Positions 16,498-24,354 of a stretch of DNA of 33,755 nucleotides are shown here, one piece after another. How positions within the stretch are numbered: the first letter of the stretch is position 1; the number at the start of each line of letters is the position of its first letter. Source of the DNA: an uncultured Legionella sp. (GTDB lineage Bacteria > Pseudomonadota > Gammaproteobacteria > Legionellales > Legionellaceae); assembly GCF_937871865.1 (NCBI RefSeq), contig NZ_CALMPD010000157.1, forward strand, positions 1-33,755. The letters are read 5' to 3'. The notes beneath the pieces were generated by a model that saw only the letters and a list, made by a program, of their open reading frames with translations, was not told the origin of the DNA and searched no databases. The position numbers and the translations under genes were made by a program.

Positions 16498-17427
16498 ATG
16501 AACATTAAAGCAATACTATGTACAGCAGTACTCATTATTTCGTCTCATGTGCATGCTATTCATTTATTTCAGTTGAGTAAAGAGCCCTTGATCATAAATC
16601 AATGCCCGATTTCGTCAACTGATAACTTACTGGACCTTGCATTGCTCAATAAAGGTTATTTTGTTGTATCTCATGGCAAAAGAGTAAGTGAGCATTTGTT
16701 TACTCGTTTTGGTCGAATGTCACTAGATAGCAAAGAGTATATACGAAATATGAATGGGGAATATTTACTTGGCATATCTAAAAAGCCAGGCTCTAATCAT
16801 TTGAGTAAAATCAAAATCCCATTAAAACCGTCAACTCCTCAAATAACTCGTAAAGTTGATATCAGTATAAATTTACCTGCTACAGCTAATAAAGAATATT
16901 TGAGCAGTACGATTATCTACGATGCTTTGTCAGGCACACATATCCTGACTATTCGATTTGAGAAAATTAGGGAGCTTACCTGGAGTTCTCGTGTTTTTAT
17001 TGATGATATTGAACAGGATCAAGGTACTTTGATCTTTAAACCTTCCGGAATATTAAGTGAACAAATAGGATTCGAGCATGTTAATTGGCCTGAGGACGGA
17101 TTAAATAAGCTTAATCTTAATTTTAAACACAGCACTCAGTATGCAGAACCTTATTCCATTAATTTTATTCGAGCAGATGGCCATTCTATGGGGCACCTGG
17201 CTGGTTTAGGCATTTCTGATTCAGGTGATATTGTTTTATATTACACTAATGGTCAACATCGAATACTAAAACGAATTGCAGTGGCTTTTTTTACAAATCC
17301 AGAATATTTAACTCATGTTATGAGTCATTTATATAGGCCAACAGAGAAATCAGGGATGCCAGGCATTCATTGGGCAAATAGTGATTATTCTATGATGAGC
17401 AACGCTCTTGAGGAGCAATCGTGTTGA
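16498..17427 (+). CDS. Flagellar hook (FlgE)-like protein with a Sec signal peptide and no D0 helices
   Basis: A 309-residue exported protein. Residues 1-20 form a signal peptide ending SSHVHA. Residues 44-92 (LDLALLNKGYFVV, LFTRFGRMSLD, NMNGEYLLG) follow the FlgE pattern DLAINGxGFFVV, YTRxGxFxLD, NANGYxLxG. Residues 135-155 (STIIYDALSGTHILTIRF) match the hook motif VYDSLGxxHxLxxxF. Residues 224-271 (RADGHSMGHLAGLGISDSGD, YTNGQ, VAFFTNPEYL) match the DGxxxGxLxGxxIDxxGxI, YSNGQ and FxNPxGL region. It ends at NALEEQ, exactly where FlgE continues with LExSNVDL and the C-terminal D0 helix. Both filament-forming D0 ends are therefore absent, and Sec export replaces flagellar export. AAGGA lies five bases before ATG. 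It stands alone with no flagellar neighbours. The kinship is read by eye; its function is unknown. Confidence 0.7.
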   Translation: MNIKAILCTAVLIISSHVHAIHLFQLSKEPLIINQCPISSTDNLLDLALLNKGYFVVSHGKRVSEHLFTRFGRMSLDSKEYIRNMNGEYLLGISKKPGSNHLSKIKIPLKPSTPQITRKVDISINLPATANKEYLSSTIIYDALSGTHILTIRFEKIRELTWSSRVFIDDIEQDQGTLIFKPSGILSEQIGFEHVNWPEDGLNKLNLNFKHSTQYAEPYSINFIRADGHSMGHLAGLGISDSGDIVLYYTNGQHRILKRIAVAFFTNPEYLTHVMSHLYRPTEKSGMPGIHWANSDYSMMSNALEEQSC

Positions 17428-17476
17428 GTAGAACAAATATTCTTTAATTGTCATTACGTTAACGTGAATAATATAT

Positions 17477-17580
17477 GCTCCCCTAAGTCCTGAAATCTTA
17501 TTTCTGGGCTGGATTTCTGGATACCGTGGTCAAGCCACGGTAATTCGGAATAGGGGCAATTCACCAAGTTTCTGGGGAGC
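17477..17580. repeat. Palindromic intergenic element with a dispersed core
   Basis: GCTCCCC (17477-17483) and GGGGAGC (17574-17580) bound a 104-base element in the gap between convergent genes. Inside it, CCGTGG (17524-17529) pairs with CCACGG (17535-17540). The core 17511-17553 matches 19635-19677 at about 36 of 43 positions, so it is a mobile or amplified repeat. Confidence 0.55.
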
Positions 17581-17599
17581 TGAGGTGTTGCTCTGAACG

Positions 17600-18292
17600 T
17601 TATGCTAATGGATAATAAAGGATATACGAAAACACTGTTTTTTCATTTTTTGGCATATCGATATTTTTAACGTCGTAATAAAGTATTCCTTCGCCAGATA
17701 ATTCAAGCTTACCTACTGCCAGTTTGGCTTCTTTACCTTTAATTTCATTCAATTGTTTCTGTGGCGCTAAATCACTAAGACTCCATTGGATTCCTGTCCA
17801 GGCGCCAGTCAGTGACTTCTTATTTGTGTTATTTATAGTCGTCACTTTTGTTGTGATGCCCCAGGGAGTAGTGACTGAGTTTTTGCTAACAATTATTCCA
17901 TCAACAGGTGATTTTGGTGTTGTTTTTATATGGATATCGTTGTCTTTTCCTGGTTTAAATTCTAACGTAATAGTGCTGACCTCGTTCAATTTAACGTCTT
18001 TGAAATTTAAAAAATAATCATACTCCGCTTGAGTGACTCCTAAATTTACATGGTAAGGCATAGGTTTTCCTGCCTCAAGTTCACTCACATAGCGCTTGAA
18101 CCATTCCTGATGCTCTGCTATGCCTTTCTTTATTTTTTCACTGATGAGTGCTATTTCCCTGGATGCCTGCATTTCCATTACCTTTGCTGTGATGACTTTA
18201 TTGGTGGGAAAATAAGCAGTCCATTCCGCTGCTATCAGAAGATTGGAACATGTAAGGCATAAAAAAGTAACCAGGTTAAGAAATAAAGGCAT
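17600..18292 (-). CDS. Secreted protein of unknown function
   Basis: A 230-residue protein with a clear N-terminal signal peptide (LNLVTFLCLTCSNLLIAA) and no later membrane segment, so it should be periplasmic or exported. After a helical, charged stretch (residues about 35-75), the rest is rich in beta strands with many Thr, Val and Lys residues, suggesting an immunoglobulin-like or lipocalin-like fold; this is only an impression. The only cysteines are in the signal peptide. I recognise no family. The ribosome site is weak (AAGG nine bases before ATG). The next minus-strand gene upstream ends about 105 bases away, so shared transcription is possible but not required. Confidence 0.7.
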   Translation of the reverse strand: MPLFLNLVTFLCLTCSNLLIAAEWTAYFPTNKVITAKVMEMQASREIALISEKIKKGIAEHQEWFKRYVSELEAGKPMPYHVNLGVTQAEYDYFLNFKDVKLNEVSTITLEFKPGKDNDIHIKTTPKSPVDGIIVSKNSVTTPWGITTKVTTINNTNKKSLTGAWTGIQWSLSDLAPQKQLNEIKGKEAKLAVGKLELSGEGILYYDVKNIDMPKNEKTVFSYILYYPLA

Positions 18293-18369
18293 TATAGTGG
18301 GCCTTAAGAATTTACTGGGCGAAAGTTGGCCTAATATAATGAGTTCTCAATCCAAAGACAAATGGTTTT

Positions 18370-18388
18370 AAGCCATCAAAGATGGCTT
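18370..18388 (+). terminator. Short perfect hairpin followed by T-rich bases
   Basis: AAGCCATC (18370-18377) pairs with GATGGCTT (18381-18388) around a three-base loop, and TT then AAAT follows on the plus strand. It is just past the stop of the minus-strand gene at 18398, so it most likely ends that transcript even though the T-rich side faces the other way. Confidence 0.5.
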
Positions 18389-18397
18389 TTAAATAGA

Positions 18398-19471
18398 TTA
18401 CAAGGAAAAGCTGCTGAGCTTGTCTATATATTTACTTTTATCTTCCTCACTTAAGGAGCTTACTTCATCGTTAGTTTTTAGCAGGATTTGCTTTGATATA
18501 TCATAAGGAAGGCCTGGAATTCCATAACCGCTTGTTTTTCCTTTAAATATCAAAAGGGTATCCGTATAGTTGTTGCGACTTTGGCGGATCATAGGTAAAG
18601 CTAAATCATTTTTGATGATGGAAGGAATGTTTATTACGTGATTCACTCGGATACCACAAGGAACCAAAGCATCACTCTCATCGTAATAACCATTTATTTT
18701 AAATTCCAGTAATCCTGAATGTAAATTGGTTAACATCTTAAGGGTCGTTGGATTTTTTTGAAATTCGAAAATCAAGGCAGGGGTAGTGGCCCAGGGGTTA
18801 TTAGAAAAATTCATAAAAACAGAATGATGGGAGGAAGATAAACATTCTGTTTTTATCTCCTGGCCATATATTTTAATGCTTGCATCTATAGATTGAACTG
18901 ATTCAACCAGATAATTAAGGCATAGTTGTTTGTGTTGCGCAATGAGGAAAGCAACGTCAGTACAACTAATTTCAATATTTTCTAATAATGATATTGTTGA
19001 GGGAAGTTTTGATAACTTTAGAAACGTTGGTACATGCTGAATACTATTTTTCGGAGCACATGCTTGTATTGTTAGTTTATCGTGCCTGGATGACGGCACG
19101 CATAAAATTCCCGATACAGGTAATACTCGAAGAAGCGCATTAAAATATTCTGCATGCTGGAACTTATAAACCAGATTAATAACATTATCCGTCTGAATTA
19201 ATATGCGAAATTTGCCTTGTTGGATTTTTGATTGAACAATTCCTACTTTGTTAAACATTTCTGATTGTTTTAATACTTCTAGAACCACTTCAAGGTCAGG
19301 AATTTGAGAGAGAGAGAAGCAACATGAAACTATCTGTTGTTCTGAACGCACTTCCCACTTTAGCTTATACTTAAGGCCTACTGTGCGGAAATAGTTTTGT
19401 AGATGCTGTTCCAGTGTTTGTTCAAGCCTGCGTTCATTGTTTTGTCGCAGTAATTCCGCTTTATTAATCAT
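18398..19471 (-). CDS. Unrecognised protein, possible Dot/Icm substrate
   Basis: A 357-residue soluble protein without signal peptide or membrane segment. Residues 1-30 are polar and probably helical. The middle is a mixed alpha/beta sequence with scattered cysteines, and no known motif was found. The C-terminal 25 residues (…SSLSEEDKSKYIDKLSSFSL) are polar with an acidic patch, a composition that fits the loose E-block rule for Dot/Icm export, but that rule is weak evidence alone. GGA lies six bases before the ATG. It could equally be an ordinary cytoplasmic protein of this genus. Confidence 0.7.
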   Translation of the reverse strand: MINKAELLRQNNERRLEQTLEQHLQNYFRTVGLKYKLKWEVRSEQQIVSCCFSLSQIPDLEVVLEVLKQSEMFNKVGIVQSKIQQGKFRILIQTDNVINLVYKFQHAEYFNALLRVLPVSGILCVPSSRHDKLTIQACAPKNSIQHVPTFLKLSKLPSTISLLENIEISCTDVAFLIAQHKQLCLNYLVESVQSIDASIKIYGQEIKTECLSSSHHSVFMNFSNNPWATTPALIFEFQKNPTTLKMLTNLHSGLLEFKINGYYDESDALVPCGIRVNHVINIPSIIKNDLALPMIRQSRNNYTDTLLIFKGKTSGYGIPGLPYDISKQILLKTNDEVSSLSEEDKSKYIDKLSSFSL

Positions 19472-19776
19472 TTTGTATCCAATTCATTAAAACAGCCATT
19501 ATAATGAAAAAAGATTAAGAATTTATTAGTTAACGTTCGCAATTTTCTATTCGGACTAATGCTCCCGTTGCAAGCATTCAATGCCTTTATTTGTTGCGCT
19601 ATGTAACATTAAAGCACCATTCGAAGCTAGAATGAGATTCCTGGATAGGGTGGTCAAGCCACGCTAATTCGGTGTAGTGGTTTACTACACTAGGAAAAAT
19701 TATCCAGATTATTGAGATGTGACAAGGACATGAGCTATGCTATTGATAGATAATTTAATCAAGGGAGTGGGAAATT
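19472..19776. other. Divergent intergenic region with repeat remnants
   Basis: This 305-base gap separates two divergent genes and must contain both promoters. It carries the repeat at 19635-19690 and a small palindrome around GCATTCAATGC near 19576. No convincing -35/-10 pair and no small gene were identified. Confidence 0.4.
19635..19690. repeat. Second copy of the dispersed repeat, with a hairpin
   Basis: Bases 19635-19677 match 17511-17553 at about 36 of 43 positions, sharing GGTCAAGCCACG and TAATTCGG. Immediately after, GTGTAGT (19672-19678) pairs with ACTACAC (19684-19690) around GGTTT. The CCGTGG/CCACGG stem of the first copy is weakened here. Confidence 0.55.
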
Positions 19777-20352
19777 ATGCGTGTTTTACCTTTTAAAAAG
19801 ATATTTATTGCTTTTACCGTACTGTTTTTTTCATTAACATCGTATGCCGATGAGCCTGCCTCAGGTGCTAATGCTTTTCTCTCTGCTTGTACAAACTCCT
19901 GGATGAGCAAGGCAGATAAAGCGGCAGATAAAGTGGATTATAAAAATTTCGGAGAAAAATACTGTACTTGTGCTTCTCAACAACCACTAGATAATGATGC
20001 GGCTATAAAAAAAGCCATTCAGCTGTGTATGTCAAGAACCTTGCTTCATGATGCTATGGGTTCATTAGAGGAGGAGGTTGGTTTATCTGATGCCAAAGAT
20101 ACAGATTTGATCGAATATTGTCAGGACAGATGGAACCTGATTTATCCGCAGCAAACTGATGATGTTAAAAAGTTGACTACGGCTTATTGTGAATGTGCTA
20201 AACCTAAATTATTGGATCTTATTAAACAGTCCGATTCAATGACTGATAAGCAATATGACGATTCCATTAATACTATCGCCCTGGACTGTTCTGGAAATGT
20301 AAATGAAGAACAACCTGCTCCTTCAACTGCAAGTCCTGCGCCTGCTAATTAA
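19777..20352 (+). CDS. Secreted protein with duplicated four-cysteine unit
   Basis: A 191-residue exported protein with a signal peptide ending near TSYA. The mature part holds two copies of a helical unit: CTNSW…YCTCA…LC (residues about 38-83) and CQDRW…YCECA…DC (residues about 113-170). Each has a lone Cys before a Trp, a YCxC pair and a later Cys, suggesting two disulfides per unit and an internal duplication. The tail is Pro/Ala/Ser-rich. I do not recognise the family; the cysteine pattern argues for a stable periplasmic or outer-membrane-facing protein. The start follows a purine-rich AGGGAG at moderate spacing. It is convergent with the aminopeptidase gene, a palindromic repeat lying between them. 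Confidence 0.75.
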   Translation: MRVLPFKKIFIAFTVLFFSLTSYADEPASGANAFLSACTNSWMSKADKAADKVDYKNFGEKYCTCASQQPLDNDAAIKKAIQLCMSRTLLHDAMGSLEEEVGLSDAKDTDLIEYCQDRWNLIYPQQTDDVKKLTTAYCECAKPKLLDLIKQSDSMTDKQYDDSINTIALDCSGNVNEEQPAPSTASPAPAN

Positions 20353-20371
20353 TGAACTGTTAGTATATTGT

Positions 20372-20452
20372 AGCCCGTATTAGCATCGCATAATACGGGA
20401 GCCACGAGAACTGGGCCACTTTTTCCGGCATTACGCGATGCTAATGCGGGCT
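20372..20452. repeat. REP-like double palindrome
   Basis: Two 28-base arms (20372-20399 and 20425-20452) are near-perfect inverted copies of each other, starting AGCCCG-ATTAGCATCGC. Each arm is also a hairpin by itself: CCCGTATTA (20374-20382) pairs with TAATACGGG (20391-20399) around an eight-base loop. This nested symmetry is typical of REP/BIME elements in gaps between convergent genes. It could also act as a terminator or mRNA stabiliser. Confidence 0.8.
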
Positions 20453-20504
20453 TCGTAACTGAAACAGTATGGAAGCTCTTAACCTCAATTGAGGGGATAT
20501 TTAG

Positions 20505-23168
20505 TTATTTTAGTTCTAATACACTTTGCGATTGCGCTTCATCAGCACGTATGTTCTTTTCTGAACCACCAAGAAAAGTTAAACCAATAGGGAGCGGAGG
20601 TGATAAATCACCTTTTATTTTCTCCAACCCCTTTTTTGCGGTGTTTCTCACATCTTCTGAAATAGCATTCGAATGAATACGTTTTAAATTATCCAGCATT
20701 AGCTTTTGCCTTTTTTCATCATATTTATCCCAATTAATAAAGCTGGTTGTCAAACTGGCCGCTACTGTAGGATTTATTTTATCTAAACGAAGGATTTGAT
20801 CTGCAATTAAAGAATAACCTTCTCCTGTCTGCGAATGAAAACCATAGGGATTATTAATAAATGAATGCAGCAATGCATAGACGTTATTTGGGTTTGATAA
20901 ATCAAATGCAGGATGATTGGTTAACTGTTTAACCTGTTTTACTACCTCATGAGTATGGGATGATGCTTGTATGCTAAACCAATACTTCATCGCATTGGGC
21001 TCGTCACTCCAATGTTGAAGAAAACTATCGAATAACTCGCCAACTTTTTGATAGTTCATGTCGCAAAGTAATGTTAAAGAGGAAACCGTTTCGGTCATAT
21101 TAGTACCCAACGCATCACGAAACAACAGACTTGTATACAGTTCAGTGCGTTCCTTGTTCGTATATTGAAAATAAGAGTTACATGCTGCTTTTAAACGACG
21201 AACCCCGGCATCTTGTAGGTTAAAAATGGTGAATTGGGATTCCTGGGTAGTGTATTGCATTTGCAGTTTATTATAACACTGGAATAAATCACTCTTTAAC
21301 TCCACTGCAAGTGTGCGTTGGATGAGTTGGCGGCCTTCAGCAATTTTTTCAAAGTCAGGTTTTTCAACACCTGCAATTAATTCTTCTTCAGACTCCAATG
21401 TTAACAATTCAGCTTTTAGCCATTCATTAAGCGATTTGTCTGATAATATCGACCGGAAGGCATTGAAAAAGCGGGGGGTAAATAAAACGCTTTTTCCTTC
21501 ACAATGATCCTGAATCATATGGCGAACTATTTTTTTTGCTGCTTCGCATCGATTATAAATGTTGGTATCGTGTTGCATTAAAAGTAATAAGTCATCCTGA
21601 TTGTATTTATAGTTCAAATACACTGGGGCAGAGAAGCTGCGTAATAATGAAGGGACAGGGCGGCTCGCTATATTATCAAAATGAAATTCCATCTCTGATT
21701 GAGCAATCATTAGTATCTTATCGCTCTGAATTTCCTTTCCTGATTGATCTAATAAACCAATGATTAAAGGGATTGGCCTTCGTTCTTTCTCATTTGTTTT
21801 AACGATCAGGGTGTAACGTTTGCTATCCGAATTATATTCATCTGTAATGGTCAGTTGTGGAATGCCTGATTCTGTAAACCATAATAAAAATGGATGTACA
21901 TTTGTTTGAGAGGTATTGGATAATGATTCTAACATATCCTCTAAAGTGACTGCCCCACCATCATTTGCCTTAAGAAAGGCAGTCATTCCTTTATAGAAAA
22001 CCTCTTTGCCCAAAGTAAGCATGAGCATTCGAAATATATCAGCACTTTTCTCGTAGGCTGCGGCGGTATATAAACTTCGTACCGCTGTATATGAGCTGGG
22101 GCGTGGTGCACGCTCGTCCAGATTTTTTCCATCAAGCAAACGAATCAGATCGGTCCCAAATAATTCCTCACGAAACATGGCTGCTCTGAATGTTGTTAAC
22201 CCCTCTTTAAAGGATAAATTAAACCAATCTCTGATGGTTACTCTATCTCCTGACCAGTAGTGAAAAAACTCGTGAGCCACGACCTCCAATACGCGTAAAA
22301 TGCCTAAATCAGTGGTGATATCAAGCCTTGCATATAAATTAGCGGTGTTAAATAAGTTCAATCCAGTTGGTTCGGAGGCGCCTGATGCATATTTATCAAC
22401 TCCCGCTACCATGTGTTGTGGCAGATCGCAGGGTAGTTTATAGGTGCGCTCATCCCATTCCATCGCGGCCTTTAATACTTCTTTTGCAAAATCACATTTA
22501 TCGGTAGCACTAAGTGGCACGTAAAATTCAATGGGTAAGTCTCGGCCTGATTGGGTCGTATAGTGGGTTACAGAGCGTTGTAAATCTCCTGCTACCATGG
22601 CAAACAAATAACTGGGCTTCGGCACTTTATCCAGCCAGGTCATTGAATGAAGCTCATTAGGTAACCTCTTGTTTTCAATCAACTCACCATTAGAAAGCAA
22701 TACAGGGTATTGTTCTTCATTTGCAATAATGGTTGTTTTATAAGTCGCTAGATTATCGGGCCTGTCGTTACAATAAAGCAGGCGCCTTAATCCTTCTGTT
22801 TCTGCTTTAACCAGGACAGTTCCCTCTGTTTCATATAATCCAAATAAATCTGTATTTTCACCAAGAAGCGTTTTGGTTTCTAAAGTAAAAGGAATGTCCT
22901 GAGGAATATTTTTAATAATAAGCGAGTGTTCGGTTACTTCGTATTGAGATTCATCCAGGGGAATATCGTTAAGCATAATTGAGGTTAAAATCATATTTTC
23001 CCCATCCAATATTAATTCGGTGGCATGAGATTCTACTTGGGGATTGGATATAATATGAAGGCGTGAACGGGCAGATACTGGGAGGAGACTCAAATCTATT
23101 TCAAGATCAACATGTTCCACCAGATAATCAAGAACTTTATAATCGCTTAATTTAACTGTTTTTGGCAT
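20505..23168 (-). CDS. Aminopeptidase N paralogue (M1 family) with altered exopeptidase motif
   Basis: An 887-residue M1 metallopeptidase aligned along the PepN type: N-terminal beta domain, zinc-peptidase domain and C-terminal helical domain. The zinc site is complete: HEFFH at 299-303 and Glu322 in FKEGL. The catalytic Tyr is present in AYEKSADIFRM (Tyr372). The sequence around residues 258-274 (DKYASGASEPTGLNLFN) aligns with the E. coli GAMEN motif, which here reads GASEP. The substrate-binding TQCEAEG region reads VKAETEG, so the E. coli Gln119 position is Lys121. These changes fall on residues that hold the substrate N-terminus, so specificity may differ from ordinary PepN. There is no signal peptide, so it is cytoplasmic unless exported otherwise. 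AAGGA lies seven bases before the ATG. The pepN symbol is withheld because this looks like a divergent paralogue. Confidence 0.88.
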   Translation of the reverse strand: MPKTVKLSDYKVLDYLVEHVDLEIDLSLLPVSARSRLHIISNPQVESHATELILDGENMILTSIMLNDIPLDESQYEVTEHSLIIKNIPQDIPFTLETKTLLGENTDLFGLYETEGTVLVKAETEGLRRLLYCNDRPDNLATYKTTIIANEEQYPVLLSNGELIENKRLPNELHSMTWLDKVPKPSYLFAMVAGDLQRSVTHYTTQSGRDLPIEFYVPLSATDKCDFAKEVLKAAMEWDERTYKLPCDLPQHMVAGVDKYASGASEPTGLNLFNTANLYARLDITTDLGILRVLEVVAHEFFHYWSGDRVTIRDWFNLSFKEGLTTFRAAMFREELFGTDLIRLLDGKNLDERAPRPSSYTAVRSLYTAAAYEKSADIFRMLMLTLGKEVFYKGMTAFLKANDGGAVTLEDMLESLSNTSQTNVHPFLLWFTESGIPQLTITDEYNSDSKRYTLIVKTNEKERRPIPLIIGLLDQSGKEIQSDKILMIAQSEMEFHFDNIASRPVPSLLRSFSAPVYLNYKYNQDDLLLLMQHDTNIYNRCEAAKKIVRHMIQDHCEGKSVLFTPRFFNAFRSILSDKSLNEWLKAELLTLESEEELIAGVEKPDFEKIAEGRQLIQRTLAVELKSDLFQCYNKLQMQYTTQESQFTIFNLQDAGVRRLKAACNSYFQYTNKERTELYTSLLFRDALGTNMTETVSSLTLLCDMNYQKVGELFDSFLQHWSDEPNAMKYWFSIQASSHTHEVVKQVKQLTNHPAFDLSNPNNVYALLHSFINNPYGFHSQTGEGYSLIADQILRLDKINPTVAASLTTSFINWDKYDEKRQKLMLDNLKRIHSNAISEDVRNTAKKGLEKIKGDLSPPLPIGLTFLGGSEKNIRADEAQSQSVLELK

Positions 23169-23283
23169 GAATTCTTCCTTAGTTCATTGAAATAAAATCT
23201 CCTTTTGCATGCCACAATATAAGATTGATGTTTTTATTTCAACACGTGTTTCTATTAGTCGACATGTTCAGTTTAAGGAATAT

Positions 23284-23478
23284 TTATCTGAATAATCGCG
23301 GGGAAGGGAGAACCCCTGTAACAACACCAAGAAATTGCATGATATAAATCACTAAGACAACCAATATCAAAAAATTAAATACCAGATTTATTAATGGAGC
23401 CATAGGGATGAATTGATTGACGGCCCATAGCAGAAATGCAGAAATGAATATCATGACCAATTGATTTAAATCAAGCAT
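23284..23478 (-). CDS. Small two-helix membrane protein (Thivi_2564-like)
   Basis: A 64-residue protein with two hydrophobic helices, residues about 6-25 and 30-52, joined by the turn NQFIPMAP. The turn and the pattern of a short hydrophobic protein with IPMAPxI resemble the Thivi_2564 family of small inner-membrane proteins of unknown role. The tail is short and basic. The ribosome site is weak. It follows the aminopeptidase gene on the same strand, upstream of it by 115 bases, but has no evident functional tie. Confidence 0.65.
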   Translation of the reverse strand: MLDLNQLVMIFISAFLLWAVNQFIPMAPLINLVFNFLILVVLVIYIMQFLGVVTGVLPSPRLFR

Positions 23479-23649
23479 AAAATCTCGAAGTGCATCTCAA
23501 TAATCTAACTATAGTCGAGTCTTGAGTATTTTGATACGGCTGGAACATTTTTGCAACGGATCCTCTCTGAATCTGTGATCAAAGGCTGGTGGTGTTGCGT
23601 GTATAAGATAGCAGCCAGTAAAAAGTCGGATTAATCGAGAAATAATCCT

Positions 23650-23690
23650 TAAGTCGGTTGCCGCTCTATTACTCCCCAAGCCCTAAGTAA
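23650..23690. repeat. Dispersed repeat, copy 2 of 2
   Basis: This stretch matches bases 910-948 at about three positions in four, ending in the same TCCCC-AGCCC block. It lies in a gap of about 280 bases (23479-23761) that holds no gene I can support. Confidence 0.4.
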
Positions 23691-23797
23691 AGCTCCATCG
23701 ATACTATTTATGAAACAATTCGTTCGTTCACATAACCTAGACTTAGCTTAAAAAATATGGCATGAGCAGTTCTTTTTTAAGACTTATTGAGATTATT

Positions 23798-24081
23798 ATG
23801 CCCATCAGGAGCGACAAAAAAAATGACAAACCTTTCAGAGATACTTTTTTCCAAATAAATCAAGATCAAATAGATGAAATAATTGTCCAAATTGTCCTAC
23901 CAAGAATACAGATAAACATACCTCCTATGCAACCTCTCAATTTCAACTTCCTCCTATTCCCCCGCCTGGACATTGACCAGATTAATCGTGAGGCGCCGCA
24001 GCAGCTATAGCTCACTTATTCGATCACAGAGCTCCAGCAATAGAACATGAGGAAGAGAGAGATGAGGTTCCTCGTTTGTAG
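23798..24081 (+). pseudogene. Small reading frame, probably frameshifted near its end
   Basis: A reading frame beginning MPIRSDKKND has GAG six bases before its ATG and closes with TAG at 24008-24010. Its first half is charged and helical, and the later part is rich in Pro, Asn and Ile. Directly after REAP, another frame (from 23992) is open and reads AAAIAHLFDHRAPAI and then EHEEERDEVPRL before a TAG at 24079-24081. The two halves join if one base near 23995-24007 has been lost. The joined tail is rich in Glu. I cannot name the family, and the whole frame could be chance, since it is short and in a decayed area. Confidence 0.35.
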
Positions 24082-24354
24082 TAATATTAGTGTACGCTGA
24101 TATTTACTTTTGGGTATTTCGCGTTTAGCTTAAAGATTCATAATTTAAAAAGGGACTTTTAAATGACGAAAAAAAAATAGCCATTCAAGCAACTTTACGT
24201 GCATAAGATACAATTCTTAAGGAAGGGGAATAATGAGTTTTTGGCAGGAGTATGTTTAAAAATCTCTTAAGTCATTGCTCCTAAAAATTAACAAAAGGAT
24301 TTTTTTTTAAATAAGAATGGCTCATCCTTGAGCAACGTTTTATTCTGAGTTTAC
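24082..24354. other. Gap with a decayed plus-strand coding trace
   Basis: This 273-base stretch contains ATGACGAAA at about 24164 followed by a run of A and an early TAG. In the neighbouring frame the sequence continues KIAIQATLRA, a stop, then DTILKEGE, which has some protein character. It may be a frameshifted relic with the indel in the A-run. No intact gene is supported. Confidence 0.25.
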
